Positions 9,886-18,273 of a DNA stretch of 64,000 nucleotides are shown here, piece after piece. The position numbers were made by a program, and so were the translations under genes. A model generated the notes under the pieces. It searched no databases and was not told where the DNA came from. It saw only the letters and a program-made list of their open reading frames with translations. This DNA is from Axinella damicornis (taxonomy: Eukaryota; Porifera; Demospongiae; Axinellida; Axinellidae): the NCBI GenBank assembly GCA_963931865.1, contig OZ007516.1, positions 4,995,897 through 5,059,896 on the forward strand, given 5' to 3'. Position 1 is the first letter of the stretch. Each line of letters begins with the position of its first letter.

Positions 9886-12170
9886 TATATATAGCTAGGC
9901 ACATCCATGCACTGAAATGCATCAACAGACAGTAGTGATCATAGCATGAAGGTATGATATATATAGTGGATGACATTAATTGTACTACCACACTATAAAC
10001 TGATGCTGGAATGTGTGATGCTCAACTCATAGTGATGAGGAAGTTAACAAAAACAACAAAATGAGAAAGGACTGCATTTGAGGAATATCCCCAGACCCAG
10101 CAATGATTCAGCTGTATATACACTTTGTCACTTCTCCTTACCATAGTGATTAACACTCAGGGCCGTAGCCGCGAGATCTGAAGTGGTCAGGTTGAACAGC
10201 AGTGTTGGCTTACTGGTGTCCCAGCGGATCACGTCCGGCCGCGGATAGTGTCCGGCCCGGACCCGATATGCTAGCAGATTACGTCCGCTGCACGAAGCAC
10301 GCTGCTGAAGGGGGGTCTGGGGGTACCCTCCCAGGAAATTTTTGGGATTTCTGGCCTTCTGAGGTGGTTTCTGATGCAATTTACAAGTGTAAGAATGTGG
10401 CGACTGGGGTCTATATAGATCTGCAGCTGTGGGCACAGTGCTTGCTAGCTGGAGCATGGATATCTATGGCTACAGTAACACGTCGCATGCAGACAGTTTC
10501 AAGCTAGCTAGGTAGCTATTCGCAGCCATCTTCGTATCACGATCGATCATCAAGCGTAAGCGGGGTGGTCTGCCGTGCGCGCCACGTATGCGCAATAATT
10601 GTCATTTTCACTAAGTTTTTTAAAAGGTACCTCCCCAAAAAGTGGTTAGGTTGAAACCTGACCAACCGTACCGGCAGCTACGGCCCTGACACTCTATTAA
10701 TTCAAACACCCCCTTTTCCAAGATAAATGCGATTACCACAGTGGGGCTTGCTGATTTACTGTTGTAGGTGATGTAGGTACAATGCATCAAGATGAAGAGG
10801 AACCAACACAGACCAATGTATTTATAGGTAGTCCATGAGAGGTGAAGGTGTTGTAGTAGGGGGAGAGTATAATGTGAGAGGGTGGAGTCCTCCATGAGCT
10901 GTAAGGAAGTTCCAGGTGGAAAGCTTGAGTAGTCTGAAGGTGGTGGTGGGGGGGGGGGGGGGGGGGGGAATATAGGTACCGAAGCACAAGGCAGAGTGGG
11001 ACTAGAGTAGACATCGAATTTCACACAACAGTTGTTGGAGGTGCTGGAGGGCTGTCATTCTGATTGCAAATGGCCTGTACTGTGCCCATGGCACCATTGA
11101 CAAGGCCTGCCTCACCCAAAGGTCACATATATAGCTGTATGCATCACTCTGGCACCCTTTTCTAACTCCTTATTAGTTTTGTTGTACACTCACTGTCACA
11201 GTGACACAGAATCAGTTTTCAAGTGTTGATAATCACGTATTGAACATGATGTAATTGAGAAAAATAGGTGAATGAAAAAGAAAAATAGGTAAAAGCTCGA
11301 GCAGAAAAACCATGAACACCAGAATTAATTATTCCTATACAGATTCGCCCTGGCTACTCACCTGGTTCAAACAACTGTGAACATCTGATAATGGCAGCAA
11401 CTGTAGGTGATCATCTGAGCATCCAAGTTGAGGAAGTTGTGCATAAAGCCTTACAAGGCGGCAAAGCAGCAATCGTATGTGCTGGATCTACTTTGGGAAA
11501 GACATTACAACACCATTCAGCTGTAGCTGGTGTCCAAGCTGGTGTCAAGGCTGGTGCAAAGGCTAGTGTAAAGGTTGCTGCCAAGGCTGGTGCAAAGGCT
11601 GCTGCCAAGGCTGGTGCAAAGGCTGCTGCCAAGGCTGGAGCAAAGGCAGGCGCAAAGGGTGTCGCAAAGGCTGGCGCAAAGGCTGGTGCATATGCTGGTG
11701 CAGATGCTGGTGGTGATGCTGCTGCAATAGGTGGTGCAGAAGCACTTTTTCAACTGGGCTTCCGTGCTGCGCTATCTGGAACTGCTATAGGTATCGTTGC
11801 TGGTGTTGCAGTTGCTGTTAACCTTTTAATAGAAGGACCTCTCCTTGCAAGAGCTGTGTACAAACTATATCGTAAAAGGAAGTTTGAACGTATATCTTCG
11901 ACGCAATTCAAACAGGGTGTTGTCAAGGAATCAGTCGCATCTGCAAGCACAGTTGCTGGAGCAGTAACTGGTGCTATTGTAGGTCAAGTTGCTATACCAG
12001 TCCCTATTGTTGGAGCTGCTATTGGAGGGGCACTCGGGGGAATAGGTGGACAAGCAGTGGGCAGAGCCGAAGGTTGGGCTGCAAGCAAACTTGTTCCTGA
12101 GGAAAGAGCTGTTACAATGTTACCCCTGGTAACACCCACACTGATCGATAATCCACCACCCATGGACTAA
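1924..12170 (+). CDS. Multi-LRAT-domain protein with Ala/Gly-rich C-terminus (gene A)
   Basis: Exons: 1924-2343, 6116-7932, 9474-9503, 9761-9805 and 11343-12170. All have AG/GT borders and consistent phases, giving about 1,046 residues without the missing first exon. Six units resemble the LRAT/NlpC-P60-like fold. Each has a GDH/GDY box (H box, as in GDHILYR, GDHLIRS, GDYLVEE, GDHIERP) and then a second motif of the type FVxWAKTG (SHHFVTLAKTG, SKFISWAKTG, MWFIRWAKTG, QNFVNYVKTG). LRAT enzymes (HRASLS/PLAAT, lecithin-retinol acyltransferase) use a His pair and the Cys of NCEHF. Only the last unit keeps a Cys box, NNCEHLI at the start of exon 5; the others have lost it. Exon 5 continues with KAGA-type Ala/Lys repeats, a hydrophobic segment (IGIVAGVAVAVNLLI) and a glycine-zipper-like stretch. 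I infer a membrane-associated protein with one possibly catalytic and five scaffold-like domains. No function is established. Confidence 0.8.
2390..2575 (-). pseudogene. HIRAN-like ORF fragment in intron 1 of gene A
   Basis: The minus-strand reading contains EIWEAAIDEVLRCE and RYAVAVKRDATII. This resembles the HIRAN-like ORF at 57752-57922 ([25 protein letters not shown]). The pattern G-x-V-L-x-C-x-R-E-P-x-N-x-x-D-x-x-A-V-A-V is known from HIRAN domains, which bind DNA ends in HLTF/Rad5. Part of the REPxN segment is missing here, so I read it as a decayed mobile-element passenger rather than an exon of the host gene. Confidence 0.45.
2600..3059. other. Intron 1 of gene A, no recognised element
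   Basis: No ORF with coding character and no clear repeat was seen. The stretch lies between the HIRAN-like fragment and the GCTGCTCC array. Confidence 0.4.
3060..3530 (+). repeat. CTGCTGCTCCCCAATTGC tandem array
   Basis: About eight degenerate units of roughly 28 bp (ctgctgctcc-ccaattg-cgtccgcttcag) occupy 3137-3375. The array is flanked by 'cagctctctgtgcagag' on the left and by 'cccgccccacgaacatccc' on the right. The same array with both flanks recurs at 63395-63660, and a short piece at 17655-17757, so the array and flanks move or duplicate together. Confidence 0.7.
3550..3800. repeat. Dispersed repeat (AAAGATTCTGAC / GCCGCCATTGC family)
   Basis: Contains 'gctgaaactcaccttggtg', 'acaaagattctgac' and 'ttggccgccat', which recur several times in 38935-40710. 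It is non-coding and the family is not identified. Confidence 0.55.
4575..5605. mobile_element. Fold-back element with about 340-bp inverted arms
   Basis: The left arm (about 4575-4924) begins TTCGGACGCGCTAGCGCG. The right arm (about 5264-5605) is its reverse complement, ending CGCTAGCGCGTCCGAA. Matching runs extend inward through 'gaagtgggtgtgacc', 'ttgtacaattg' and the GGCAGCTACAACACC/GGTGTTGTAGCTGCC pair. The core 4925-5263 contains a second, smaller inverted repeat (ggagctgtt...aacagctcc). No transposase is visible. It lies in intron 1 of gene A and is absent from copy B. Confidence 0.75.
5786..6056. mobile_element. Tc1/mariner-like MITE, TA target duplication
   Basis: The borders read TA|CCGTAGTCGCCCGTTATTAGG and CCTAATAACGAGCGACTGTGG|TA, giving imperfect terminal inverted repeats of about 21 bp around a 271-bp body. 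A degenerate relative lies at 27400-27680. It ends only about 60 bases before exon 2 of gene A. Confidence 0.75.
8024..8085. repeat. Poly(C)21 followed by A, AT and T tracts
   Basis: Twenty-one C residues are followed by about 12 A, an (AT)n run and a T run, in intron 2 of gene A. The matching site in copy B (38819-38868) also carries a poly(C) tract, there followed by (CA)n. The tract therefore predates the duplication or is prone to re-form at this site. Confidence 0.85.
8321..8676. repeat. 118-bp tandem repeat, three copies (fourth at 9281-9400)
   Basis: The unit starts ttaatgagattcatagttgg and ends tccatgcacata, with a period of exactly 118 (unit starts 8323, 8441, 8559). The copies look identical by eye, so the expansion is recent. 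A fourth unit resumes at 9281, after the inserted element at 8679-9279. It lies in intron 2 of gene A. Confidence 0.9.
8679..9279. mobile_element. piggyBac-like MITE inserted in the 118-bp array
   Basis: The TTAA at 8675-8678 and the TTAA at 9280-9283 flank a 601-bp body with ends CCCTTTAACC and CTTAAAGGG. TTAA duplication with CCC-initial termini is the piggyBac signature. Removing the element restores the 118-bp repeat junction (cacata-TTAA-tgagattc), which confirms both the boundaries and the target site. There is no transposase ORF. Confidence 0.85.
9852..9884. repeat. Poly(G)33 tract
   Basis: Uninterrupted dG run 47 bases downstream of exon 4 of gene A, at the start of intron 4. It generates a spurious polyproline ORF on the other strand. 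Confidence 0.95.
10158..10688. mobile_element. hAT-like MITE, 5-bp target duplication, copy 1
   Basis: The termini are CAGGGCCGTAGCCGC and GCAGCTACGGCCCTG, flanked by ACACT at 10153-10157 and 10689-10693. A second copy in opposite orientation is at 32942-33574 with its own 5-bp duplication (CACAA). The CAGGG terminus is hAT-like, and 5-bp duplications are reported for the hAT5 group. The superfamily is inferred, as there is no transposase. It lies in intron 4 of gene A. Confidence 0.8.
10948..10968. repeat. Poly(G)21 tract
   Basis: dG run in intron 4 of gene A, just outside the hAT-like MITE. Confidence 0.9.
11530..11730 (+). repeat. Coding minisatellite for Lys-Ala-Gly-Ala repeats
   Basis: A 12-base unit (gctggtgcaaag, and variants such as gctgctgccaag) encodes AGAK/AAAK in tandem within exon 5 of gene A. 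Copy B has a shorter, more diverged version (about 43755-43870). The repeat is predicted to be helical and cationic. Its length difference between copies shows slippage in a coding frame without loss of frame. Confidence 0.85.
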
Positions 12171-12391
12171 TACTAACTTTTGTAGTAGTTTAATTGATCC
12201 TACAGTACTCAACGAATTGTGCACGTCATATAACTTGATTTCAACTGTTTACTAGTTTTGTCAGTGCACCCAAGATGATTGTTATAGCTACTGTTGTTAT
12301 TTTCTATTTTAGTTGATTATGTACTGCTGCACTTCCCTGTTTTATAACCTTTGATGAAAATTTTAAAATACGCAAATTGGTCTTAATCAGT

Positions 12392-12420
<29 letters not shown>
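12392..12420. repeat. Poly(G)29 tract in the 3' flank of gene A
   Basis: Pure dG run about 220 bases after the stop codon. The homologous site in copy B is (TG)n plus G34 at 44541-44614. Confidence 0.95.
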
Positions 12421-12424
<4 letters not shown>

Positions 12425-13380
12425 GAAGCCCCACGCTAGCTGCAGGTTGACGGTTCTTCATATTGGTATGTCCATATCCAGCCTCCCTTTTTTGCACATC
12501 TCGCTGTAAAGCAAAGAGCAGGTTCAAACGGTACATGTATGCCGAAGGCTGCTAGCTATAGGGCAGCTCCTCCCCCAATGATGCATGATCCCACAGAAGT
12601 TCATCTAAGATTTAAAGAAAGTGGAGTGATGCTGAAAAGAGGGCCTTAATCTTGAAATGATGATGTTTGAAGAAGGCAGGAAGCATTTACAGCAATTCAT
12701 GTCATTCCAGTGTAGGATTTAAGACCTGGGATTAGCCAAATCCCAAGTCCAGCTGGCAGTTAATGTTAACAGTTGCAGCATTAGCAGCTCTCTGATGGTT
12801 GCTTCATTATCATTGCTATAAAGATGGCCCGAGACCACCCTACTGCATACACCACAGAGTAGGTTACAAACCCACATATATCCCCACCTTGCTCTTGTCT
12901 TGTGCATACTTCAGTAAGCAGACTCTGATTGCGTCCACCAGCTTGTATGCATGGCTTGCCCCAATAACATACATTGTAGCGTTATATACCAGCAACGGCA
13001 GCCAACTGGACAACAATGCCATGCTTCTGTGTAGACAATGAAAAGATTAATTTCCTACCAGTAGTGTCATTAGAGCAAGGACTTTAATCAGTTGGAGTCA
13101 GCGAATTGAAGGAGGGTCCACACATAATTGATAACTACCTACTCAGTATCTATATTGAGCTTCCATTGAACTTGGCTCCATTTGCCTACCCACTGACATT
13201 ATATAGTTTAGCTGCCTGATAACTGACTGTGGAGCCACAAACTTCTGATTCAGAGGAGCAGACAGCTCTGAACACCTTCCTGTACTTGGTAATTATGCAA
13301 CAATATCGGACTTTAGGTTAGCATAGTCATCTGTGATTTGAAAGAATAGTCCAAGAGCATCCAATAGTGGAGAATAGTCA

Positions 13381-13445
13381 CTACAGAGGGAGGGAAGGAG
13401 GGAGGGAGGGAGGGAGGGAGGGAGGGAGGGAGGGAGGGAGGGATG
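13381..13445. repeat. (GGGA)n microsatellite
   Basis: A GGGA-rich tract directly abuts the exon-8-like GGPS1 segment. On the gene's strand it reads as the pyrimidine tract before the splice acceptor. Copy B has a shorter version at about 49129-49160. Confidence 0.9.
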
Positions 13446-13969
13446 GATGGATGGAGAGAGAGGGAGAGAGGGAGGAGGCAGGGAGGAAGGAGAGAGGGAT
13501 GGGGAGAATGACAGATGACGGGAGGGGTACGGTGTATATACCATCACTAGTGAATGTGTGACATTGTGGGGCGAGCGTGAGCGAGTGCACGTGCGAAATT
13601 AGCTATGTGGAACAGTTGTACGTAGCAATATTTCTCCGAGACCAAAATTATGCTGACACCTAATTTTTGGTGCCCTAGGTTTCCTTAGTCCCCTATTATG
13701 GTCACTTACGTGTATTGTGACTATGTACTGGTATATAGATTCCCGTATTCTTGCACATGCGCAGGGGACCGCACGCAAGACTGTCATCAGAATGTGACTA
13801 GCTAGCTAGCTAGCTAGCTACATGAGAATAGCCTATCACACCAAAAGTACACTGTCGCATACGCACAACACAGAGTGAGGCTAGCTGAAGCAGTCTAGCG
13901 GCGATATGTGCTCTGCAGGACACGTAGCTACAGCTCTGAGGCCAATGAATATAGGTAGGACCACCAGCG

Positions 13970-14026
13970 GTAGTCTCGCGAGCCAGCCTCTCGCCACACG
14001 TGTGAGAGTCTGGCCCGCGAGACTAC
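13970..14026. repeat. Short hairpin, GTAGTCTCGCG...CGCGAGACTAC
   Basis: Inverted ends with a small GC-rich loop region; resembles the smallest fold-back elements elsewhere in the window. A half-copy (gcgcgagactac) lies near 14196. Confidence 0.6.
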
Positions 14027-14639
14027 ACCAGCGGTGTTCGTGTCGCCACTGGGGAGGTACTGAGGTAGGCAGGTCACAATCGATCTGTATCTTTTGTCGC
14101 CATTGTCTCGGTACCAGACTCTTGCGCACGGTGGAGATTTACTAGTGCACGCGCCGGATTTACGGTACACATAATACGTTGTACAGCGCCGCGCGCGAGA
14201 CTACGACTAGTGTGGGGCTCGCTCACGCTCAGTGACGTACAATGTTTTCTGACTGCACCAAGTCCACAGCAAGTTTGAATAGCCTAACAGTTTCTATGGA
14301 AACGAGACAATTTGTAATCTTGAAAGACCATTGCACTCAACATACATAATGTAGGGATAGGATTCAAGAATGCTACCAGTTATCAGACAAATCAATCTCC
14401 GAGCATAATGAAAAGTACCCATTCCCACACCAGATACATGTCCCAAAAGAATTGAGACAGGTACTGAACCAGTACCAGCAGAGAGTCAACCATGAATGCA
14501 TTCGTTGTTGAAGCCTCAGGCTCACATCAAGAACAGTATGAACACTATATATTCACTCTGACAAAGATGACCGATTCCGATTTGATAATGTACAATTATG
14601 TACAAATGCAAGCTCCGGTACTGAAGGTTACTCAATGAA

Positions 14640-14925
14640 CTCCCACTGAATTCTGTTCAAAGGCATGACTGTCCTCCCCATGCTAGATCAATTTAAAGAA
14701 TGCTGTAGGTTGACAGGTATATGACTCAAGTATGAGCTCCCACTGAATTTTGTTCAAGGGCATGACTGTCCTCCCCATGCTAATTCAAAGAATGCTGTGG
14801 GTCACTACTGAAGGTTACTCAAGTATGAGCTCCCACTCAAGGATTGCAGTTTTGCATAGTATTGGGTTACTCAAGTATGAGCTCCCACTCAAGGATTGCA
14901 GTTTTGCATAGTATTGGCATGAGGT
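14640..14925. repeat. Degenerate tandem repeats at the right edge of copy A
   Basis: Two repeat types alternate. One (ctcccactgaatt...catgactgtcctccccatgct) occurs at about 14640 and 14730. The other (ctcaagtatgagctcccac, tcaaggattgcagttttgca) occurs twice between 14815 and 14920. They begin where similarity to copy B stops and may mark the duplication breakpoint. Confidence 0.7.
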
Positions 14926-16428
14926 TGTAACCAAATACCCTTCGTTTGGTGGTACTCTCATGCATCTGTGGTCTAAGCAAACTCTTTCCAGCCCTTGTCA
15001 GTCGTTGCTGTCCTCCCCATGTGCGTTACAGTTGCCAATAGGTGCATGGCTGCATGACATGGGGGGCATATTCTATCATAGCCCATATCAAAGGCAATTG
15101 TAATAAACTCTTTTTTGCAGTAATTGGCACACAGAGTTGGTGCACTAAGTGATATATTGTATGGTTTCTCTTCACAGAAAGTTCTCATGCTATAAGCTGG
15201 TGTACATGTTCTAACCCCAGTTGGTTGTGCAATTATTACAGTGATGTGTTTGGGTTAGCCCATGCAGTTGCAAGCTGAGTACATGAGCTATGCAGCACAG
15301 ACACAGTATAGCCACACGAAATGAATATTTGCCATCCCACTTCTGCTTCCTGCATAAACCACAAAAATTGGTGGTACTTATCAGAAGTGTACTGAAATAC
15401 CCACCACCTCAACCTTGCATGAAAGTATTCAGTATTCAAGGCAGCAATGCCTGCTTGACTGGATGCCAACTGTGCTCATTGATTCCTCTCCAGGGAATGG
15501 ATGTTTTTGACAGACCTTTTCTGCTGCAACTTCAAAGTCCAACACTTGCCCATTGAGTAGGTTTTGTGATACGAGATCAGCATATCTATCTCGCTTCATC
15601 TTGAATTGAGTGGTATGGTTATGTTTGTCATTGAGCCTCTGCATGGACTCCCAACATCACACTGTTGTCTTCTTCAGCATGCAACGTTTGAAGGTGGTGA
15701 AAATAATCTTATAGTACATGCATGCAGGTCCCTTCTATATGGGTGCACTAAGTGACAGTTCCTCTTCGCAGAAGTTTTTCTCTTAGTTCTGCATGGTTCA
15801 TACTATGCACTGTACATGTGCTAACCCCGAGATAATTATGTATTGACACTTGAAACAAGCTCTGTATAATTATATGTAAAGGTGATATATAGCTATGGGC
15901 ATGTGAGTGATCACACAATAATGCTTCAAGCAATGGCAGTGAATGCAATATATTGATGCATGGCCGGGGTATGGTATAAACTGCACATCATGCAACAGGC
16001 TGTAAGTATGTATCACTGTATAGTTTTAACCTGCTCGACTTGCTTCTGCAAGCTGTATACCTTGCTGGATCTGATGCTACAAAGAACCCAGTACAACCAT
16101 CTATTAATTGGAAGTTCATGCAGAATGCATTATACATGTATATATATATTCATTTAATTGTTGCTGCTATCTGGCTGCAGATGATGTTAGTGTTCACAAG
16201 AGGTGTGTGTTTGTGTGGTAAGTGACAAACGCCAGCCCCTGCCAGATGAGAACTTTTCCTCCTTTCTGTGTTGTGATAATGCACATGCATGGTGTGATAC
16301 TGATGCACACGCATGTTTTGCTGCACCTTCAAAATACTACCCACATTACTCAATACCTGGCAAGATTTCATGATAGTCGAACTCTAAGTCTTTGATCCCC
16401 AGTTGGATATTTTGGGATAGCCTTGTTC
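14926..16428. other. Intergenic, nothing recognised
   Basis: No ORF has coding character or convincing splice sites, and I see no delimited element. A motif around 'ggtgcactaagtgata' and 'cacagaaagttctcatg' at about 15140-15190 is loosely repeated at about 15740-15790, suggesting an old local duplication. Confidence 0.4.
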
Positions 16429-16563
16429 CCAGGTCTACCCTGTTTTTTCTGTTCTTTGGTACCGGTTTGCGTTGACGGATGCGGAAGAGCAGCGCCGCTC
16501 TTCCGCATCTGTGTGTTATTGTTAAAGCAAACCGAAGAACAGAAAGAGCCGGGTAGGCCTGGC
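16429..16563. mobile_element. Fold-back MITE, 135 bp
   Basis: The arms are caggtctaccctg...tttctgttctttgg on the left and ccgaagaacagaaa...gggtaggcctg on the right, with an inner perfect hairpin gatgcggaagagc/gctcttccgcatc. The whole unit is nearly self-complementary. Confidence 0.65.
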
Positions 16564-16727
16564 AATTTTGGGATTAGTCACAGTACATGGTGCTTATAAC
16601 TATCATGTGCCAATTTGAAAGGGTGCAGCTAAGAACCGATAGCTAATAGGAAATAACGGTGAAAAGAACCTACTTCACTTGGTACAGAATACAGAAACAT
16701 CCCAAATATGATTATCTTGTGTTGAGT

Positions 16728-16780
16728 TAGCCTCGTTCCCAGGCGCTCCCCAATTACCGAGCGCCTGGGAACGAGGCTAG
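16728..16780. mobile_element. TAGCCTCGTTCCCAGGC hairpin element
   Basis: TAGCCTCGTTCCCAGGCGCTC and its reverse complement are separated by about 10 bases. This terminal motif recurs at 51134-51220, 51970-52000, 52015-52029, 59508 and 60732, and in diverged form at 21648, 42808, 43385, 47170 and 53955. It is the most widespread short repeat terminus in the window. Confidence 0.75.
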
Positions 16781-16944
16781 TGTTGAGTATGACGTCTTGT
16801 AAACGCCTTATCTACCCTGCTTAAATCATTTTTCAAATATCAAAGTTTTTGCTCACAGACATGGGGATCGCTTTAACCCCTGCTGCCCGCGGGGTAATTG
16901 GAACGGAAATCTAATTAGTGCCGTGTACTTCCGGGATCTTTGAG

Positions 16945-16952
16945 TATAAATA
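16945..16952 (+). promoter_or_regulatory. Candidate TATA box (TATAAATA)
   Basis: TATAAATA sits 31 bases before the ATG at 16976, in a locally GC-rich stretch. A start site about 25-30 bases downstream would fall at or near that ATG, leaving almost no 5' leader. The call rests on spacing and consensus only. Confidence 0.35.
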
Positions 16953-16975
16953 CGGCAGTGCACGCAGCATATCTC

Positions 16976-17152
16976 ATGCAGTGCGACGCGACGGTGCGAT
17001 TTCGTTTTTTTTTTGTGTTCGAAGATCGGTGTGTGAAGCTGTTAGGAAAGCGAAAATTCACCGTATATACGGCCAGGGCGATACATTCGAACTCCGCGAT
17101 CCTGCTTCACTCCTTCTGGGGCTACTTCAGACTGAAGGGATTGCGGCGCAGA
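16976..17152 (+). CDS. Candidate first exon, 59 codons
   Basis: An ATG-initiated frame runs 59 codons to an AGA|GTAAGT donor with a near-perfect consensus. The product is basic and aromatic (VRFRFFFVFEDRC, LLGKRKFTVYTARA) and I do not recognise it. A TATAAATA box lies just upstream. No downstream exon could be joined. It could equally be the promoter and leader of a non-coding transcript or a mobile element. Confidence 0.3.
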
Positions 17153-17159
17153 GTAAGTA

Positions 17160-17654
17160 CTTGTTTGAAGTTGTTTCTACTTTCCAGAGTTGGAACCGTC
17201 ATCATGCATCAGGTTTATACATAATAATATTATATCCCGGAAACGTTACTGTAGCTAACGCACAGCCCTGCGTAGAAACTAGAAAATGTAAGTGCCGGGC
17301 AGTAACTTTGTGCATGCATACGCATACGTACATGCGCTATGCAGAGTCAAATTAAAGCCGGTCGCGAAGGCGGTGTTTGCTGTAGCTATATAGAGCCATA
17401 GTCCCTACTGTTTATGATCTATGATAGAACTAGGTATATAGAGTGAATTACCGATTGTCAGACACCATTGCCCGGACTACCGGTGACTTTGATGACATAA
17501 CCGTATATATATTCGATCAATAAAAAAAAGTTAGCTGAACCACCCTTGAGCGGCTTAGTTGCGCCTAAGCTAAGGCTATAATTTACAAGTAGCGCTCAGC
17601 TAGTACTTCCCCTCGACCTCATTTATAAGTCAGCAGTCCGGGCAACAGCTTCCT
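17160..17654. other. Intergenic, nothing recognised
   Basis: AT-rich sequence without a supported exon or delimited repeat. Confidence 0.35.
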
Positions 17655-17757
17655 GGCATTACGTCCGCTTCAGCTGCTGCTCCTAGTGCTCGTTTCAGCT
17701 GCTGCTATAGAGGCTCCCCGAAGAAGGCGAAGTTGCGTCCGCTTCAGCTGCTGTTAG
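17655..17757. repeat. Short piece of the GCTGCTCC array family
   Basis: Three partial units (cgtccgcttcagctgctg) like those at 3137-3375 and 63478-63605. Confidence 0.65.
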
Positions 17758-17936
17758 GCACCCTAGCAATGAACAAATTTTGTTTCCTAGCAGATTGTTG
17801 TGTGCTGCAAAAAATTCTGCAACTATTCTTTTACAATATGCACCAAAAAGCATGTCTTTAGCTTAATCCAATCCTGAGATATGAATTTTTAAAGTAGAGC
17901 ACATAGCTAAACCTTTGTCCATCACTTTGCTGTACT

Positions 17937-18273
17937 GTAGATTTCAGGTTGGTTGTCCAAAAAATTCGGAATGCAAAACTGCAAAAGTATCACGTGACTT
18001 GAATCCACCAATAGAATCCAAGTTGTCACGTGACAACTTGGATTCTATTGGTGGATTCAAGTCACGTGATACTTTGCAATTTTGCATTCCGAGTTTGGAC
18101 GGAGCAAGCAATCTGAAAAACACGGTACCGTAAATTTCAGGTTGCTTGCTCCGTCCAAACTCGGAATGCAAAACTGCAAAAGTATCACGTGACTTGAATC
18201 CACAGATAGAATCCAAGTTGTCATGTGTTTGCATTCCGAATTTTTTGGACAGCTAACCTGAAATTTACGGTAC
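17937..18273. mobile_element. Two adjoining fold-back elements sharing a TA
   Basis: The first unit (about 17937-18126) is an almost perfect palindrome centred on TTGTCACGTGACAA, with arms containing GGAATGCAAAACTGCAAAAG and AAGTCACGTGA. The second (about 18127-18273) begins TACCGTAAATTTCAGGTT, ends AACCTGAAATTTACGGTA and reuses the same arm sequences in opposite order. This looks like one element inserted into, or copied from, the other. Confidence 0.75.

Larger units (their letters stand above)
13308..14293 (-). pseudogene. GGPS1P: GGPS1 pseudogene fragment (exons 7 and 8 only)
   Basis: The exon-8-like segment 13308-13380 encodes [20 protein letters not shown] but has lost the GAAGAG|GT donor. 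The exon-7-like segment 14241-14293 ([10 protein letters not shown]) has an 8-bp deletion relative to functional exon 7 (53 versus 61 bases), which shifts the frame. Exons 1-6 lie outside the duplicated block, and exons 9-12 are deleted. The symbol is only a label for a fragment of the gene at 45405-51927. Confidence 0.85.
480..14640 (+). repeat. Segmental duplication, copy A (partner 32230-49700)
   Basis: Collinear similarity blocks, A versus B: 490-1140/32230-32690; 1917-2400/34070-34560; 5640-5770/35520-35655; 6060-7970/36115-38030; 8150-8320/40910-41060; 9440-9510/41065-41135; 9750-9810/41900-41995; 11330-12720/43540-44920; 12720-12830/45905-46010; 13080-14610/48790-49700. Order and orientation are the same, so this is a direct duplication separated by about 17.6 kb of unrelated DNA. 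Most length differences are private transposon insertions, plus loss of GGPS1 exons 9-12 from copy A. The right edge falls inside what is intron 6 of GGPS1 in copy B. Confidence 0.85.

Noticed and set aside
9794..11024. Polyproline ORFs on the minus strand
   Set aside because: Produced by reading through poly(G)33 and poly(G)21; no coding character outside the tract.
11411..11753. Minus-strand Cys/Thr- and His/Gln-rich ORFs
   Set aside because: Shadows of the Lys-Ala-Gly-Ala repeat of gene A in other frames.
13293..13590. Pro/Ser and Gly/Arg repeat ORFs
   Set aside because: Translation of the (GGGA)n microsatellite; only the GGPS1 exon-8-like part is meaningful.
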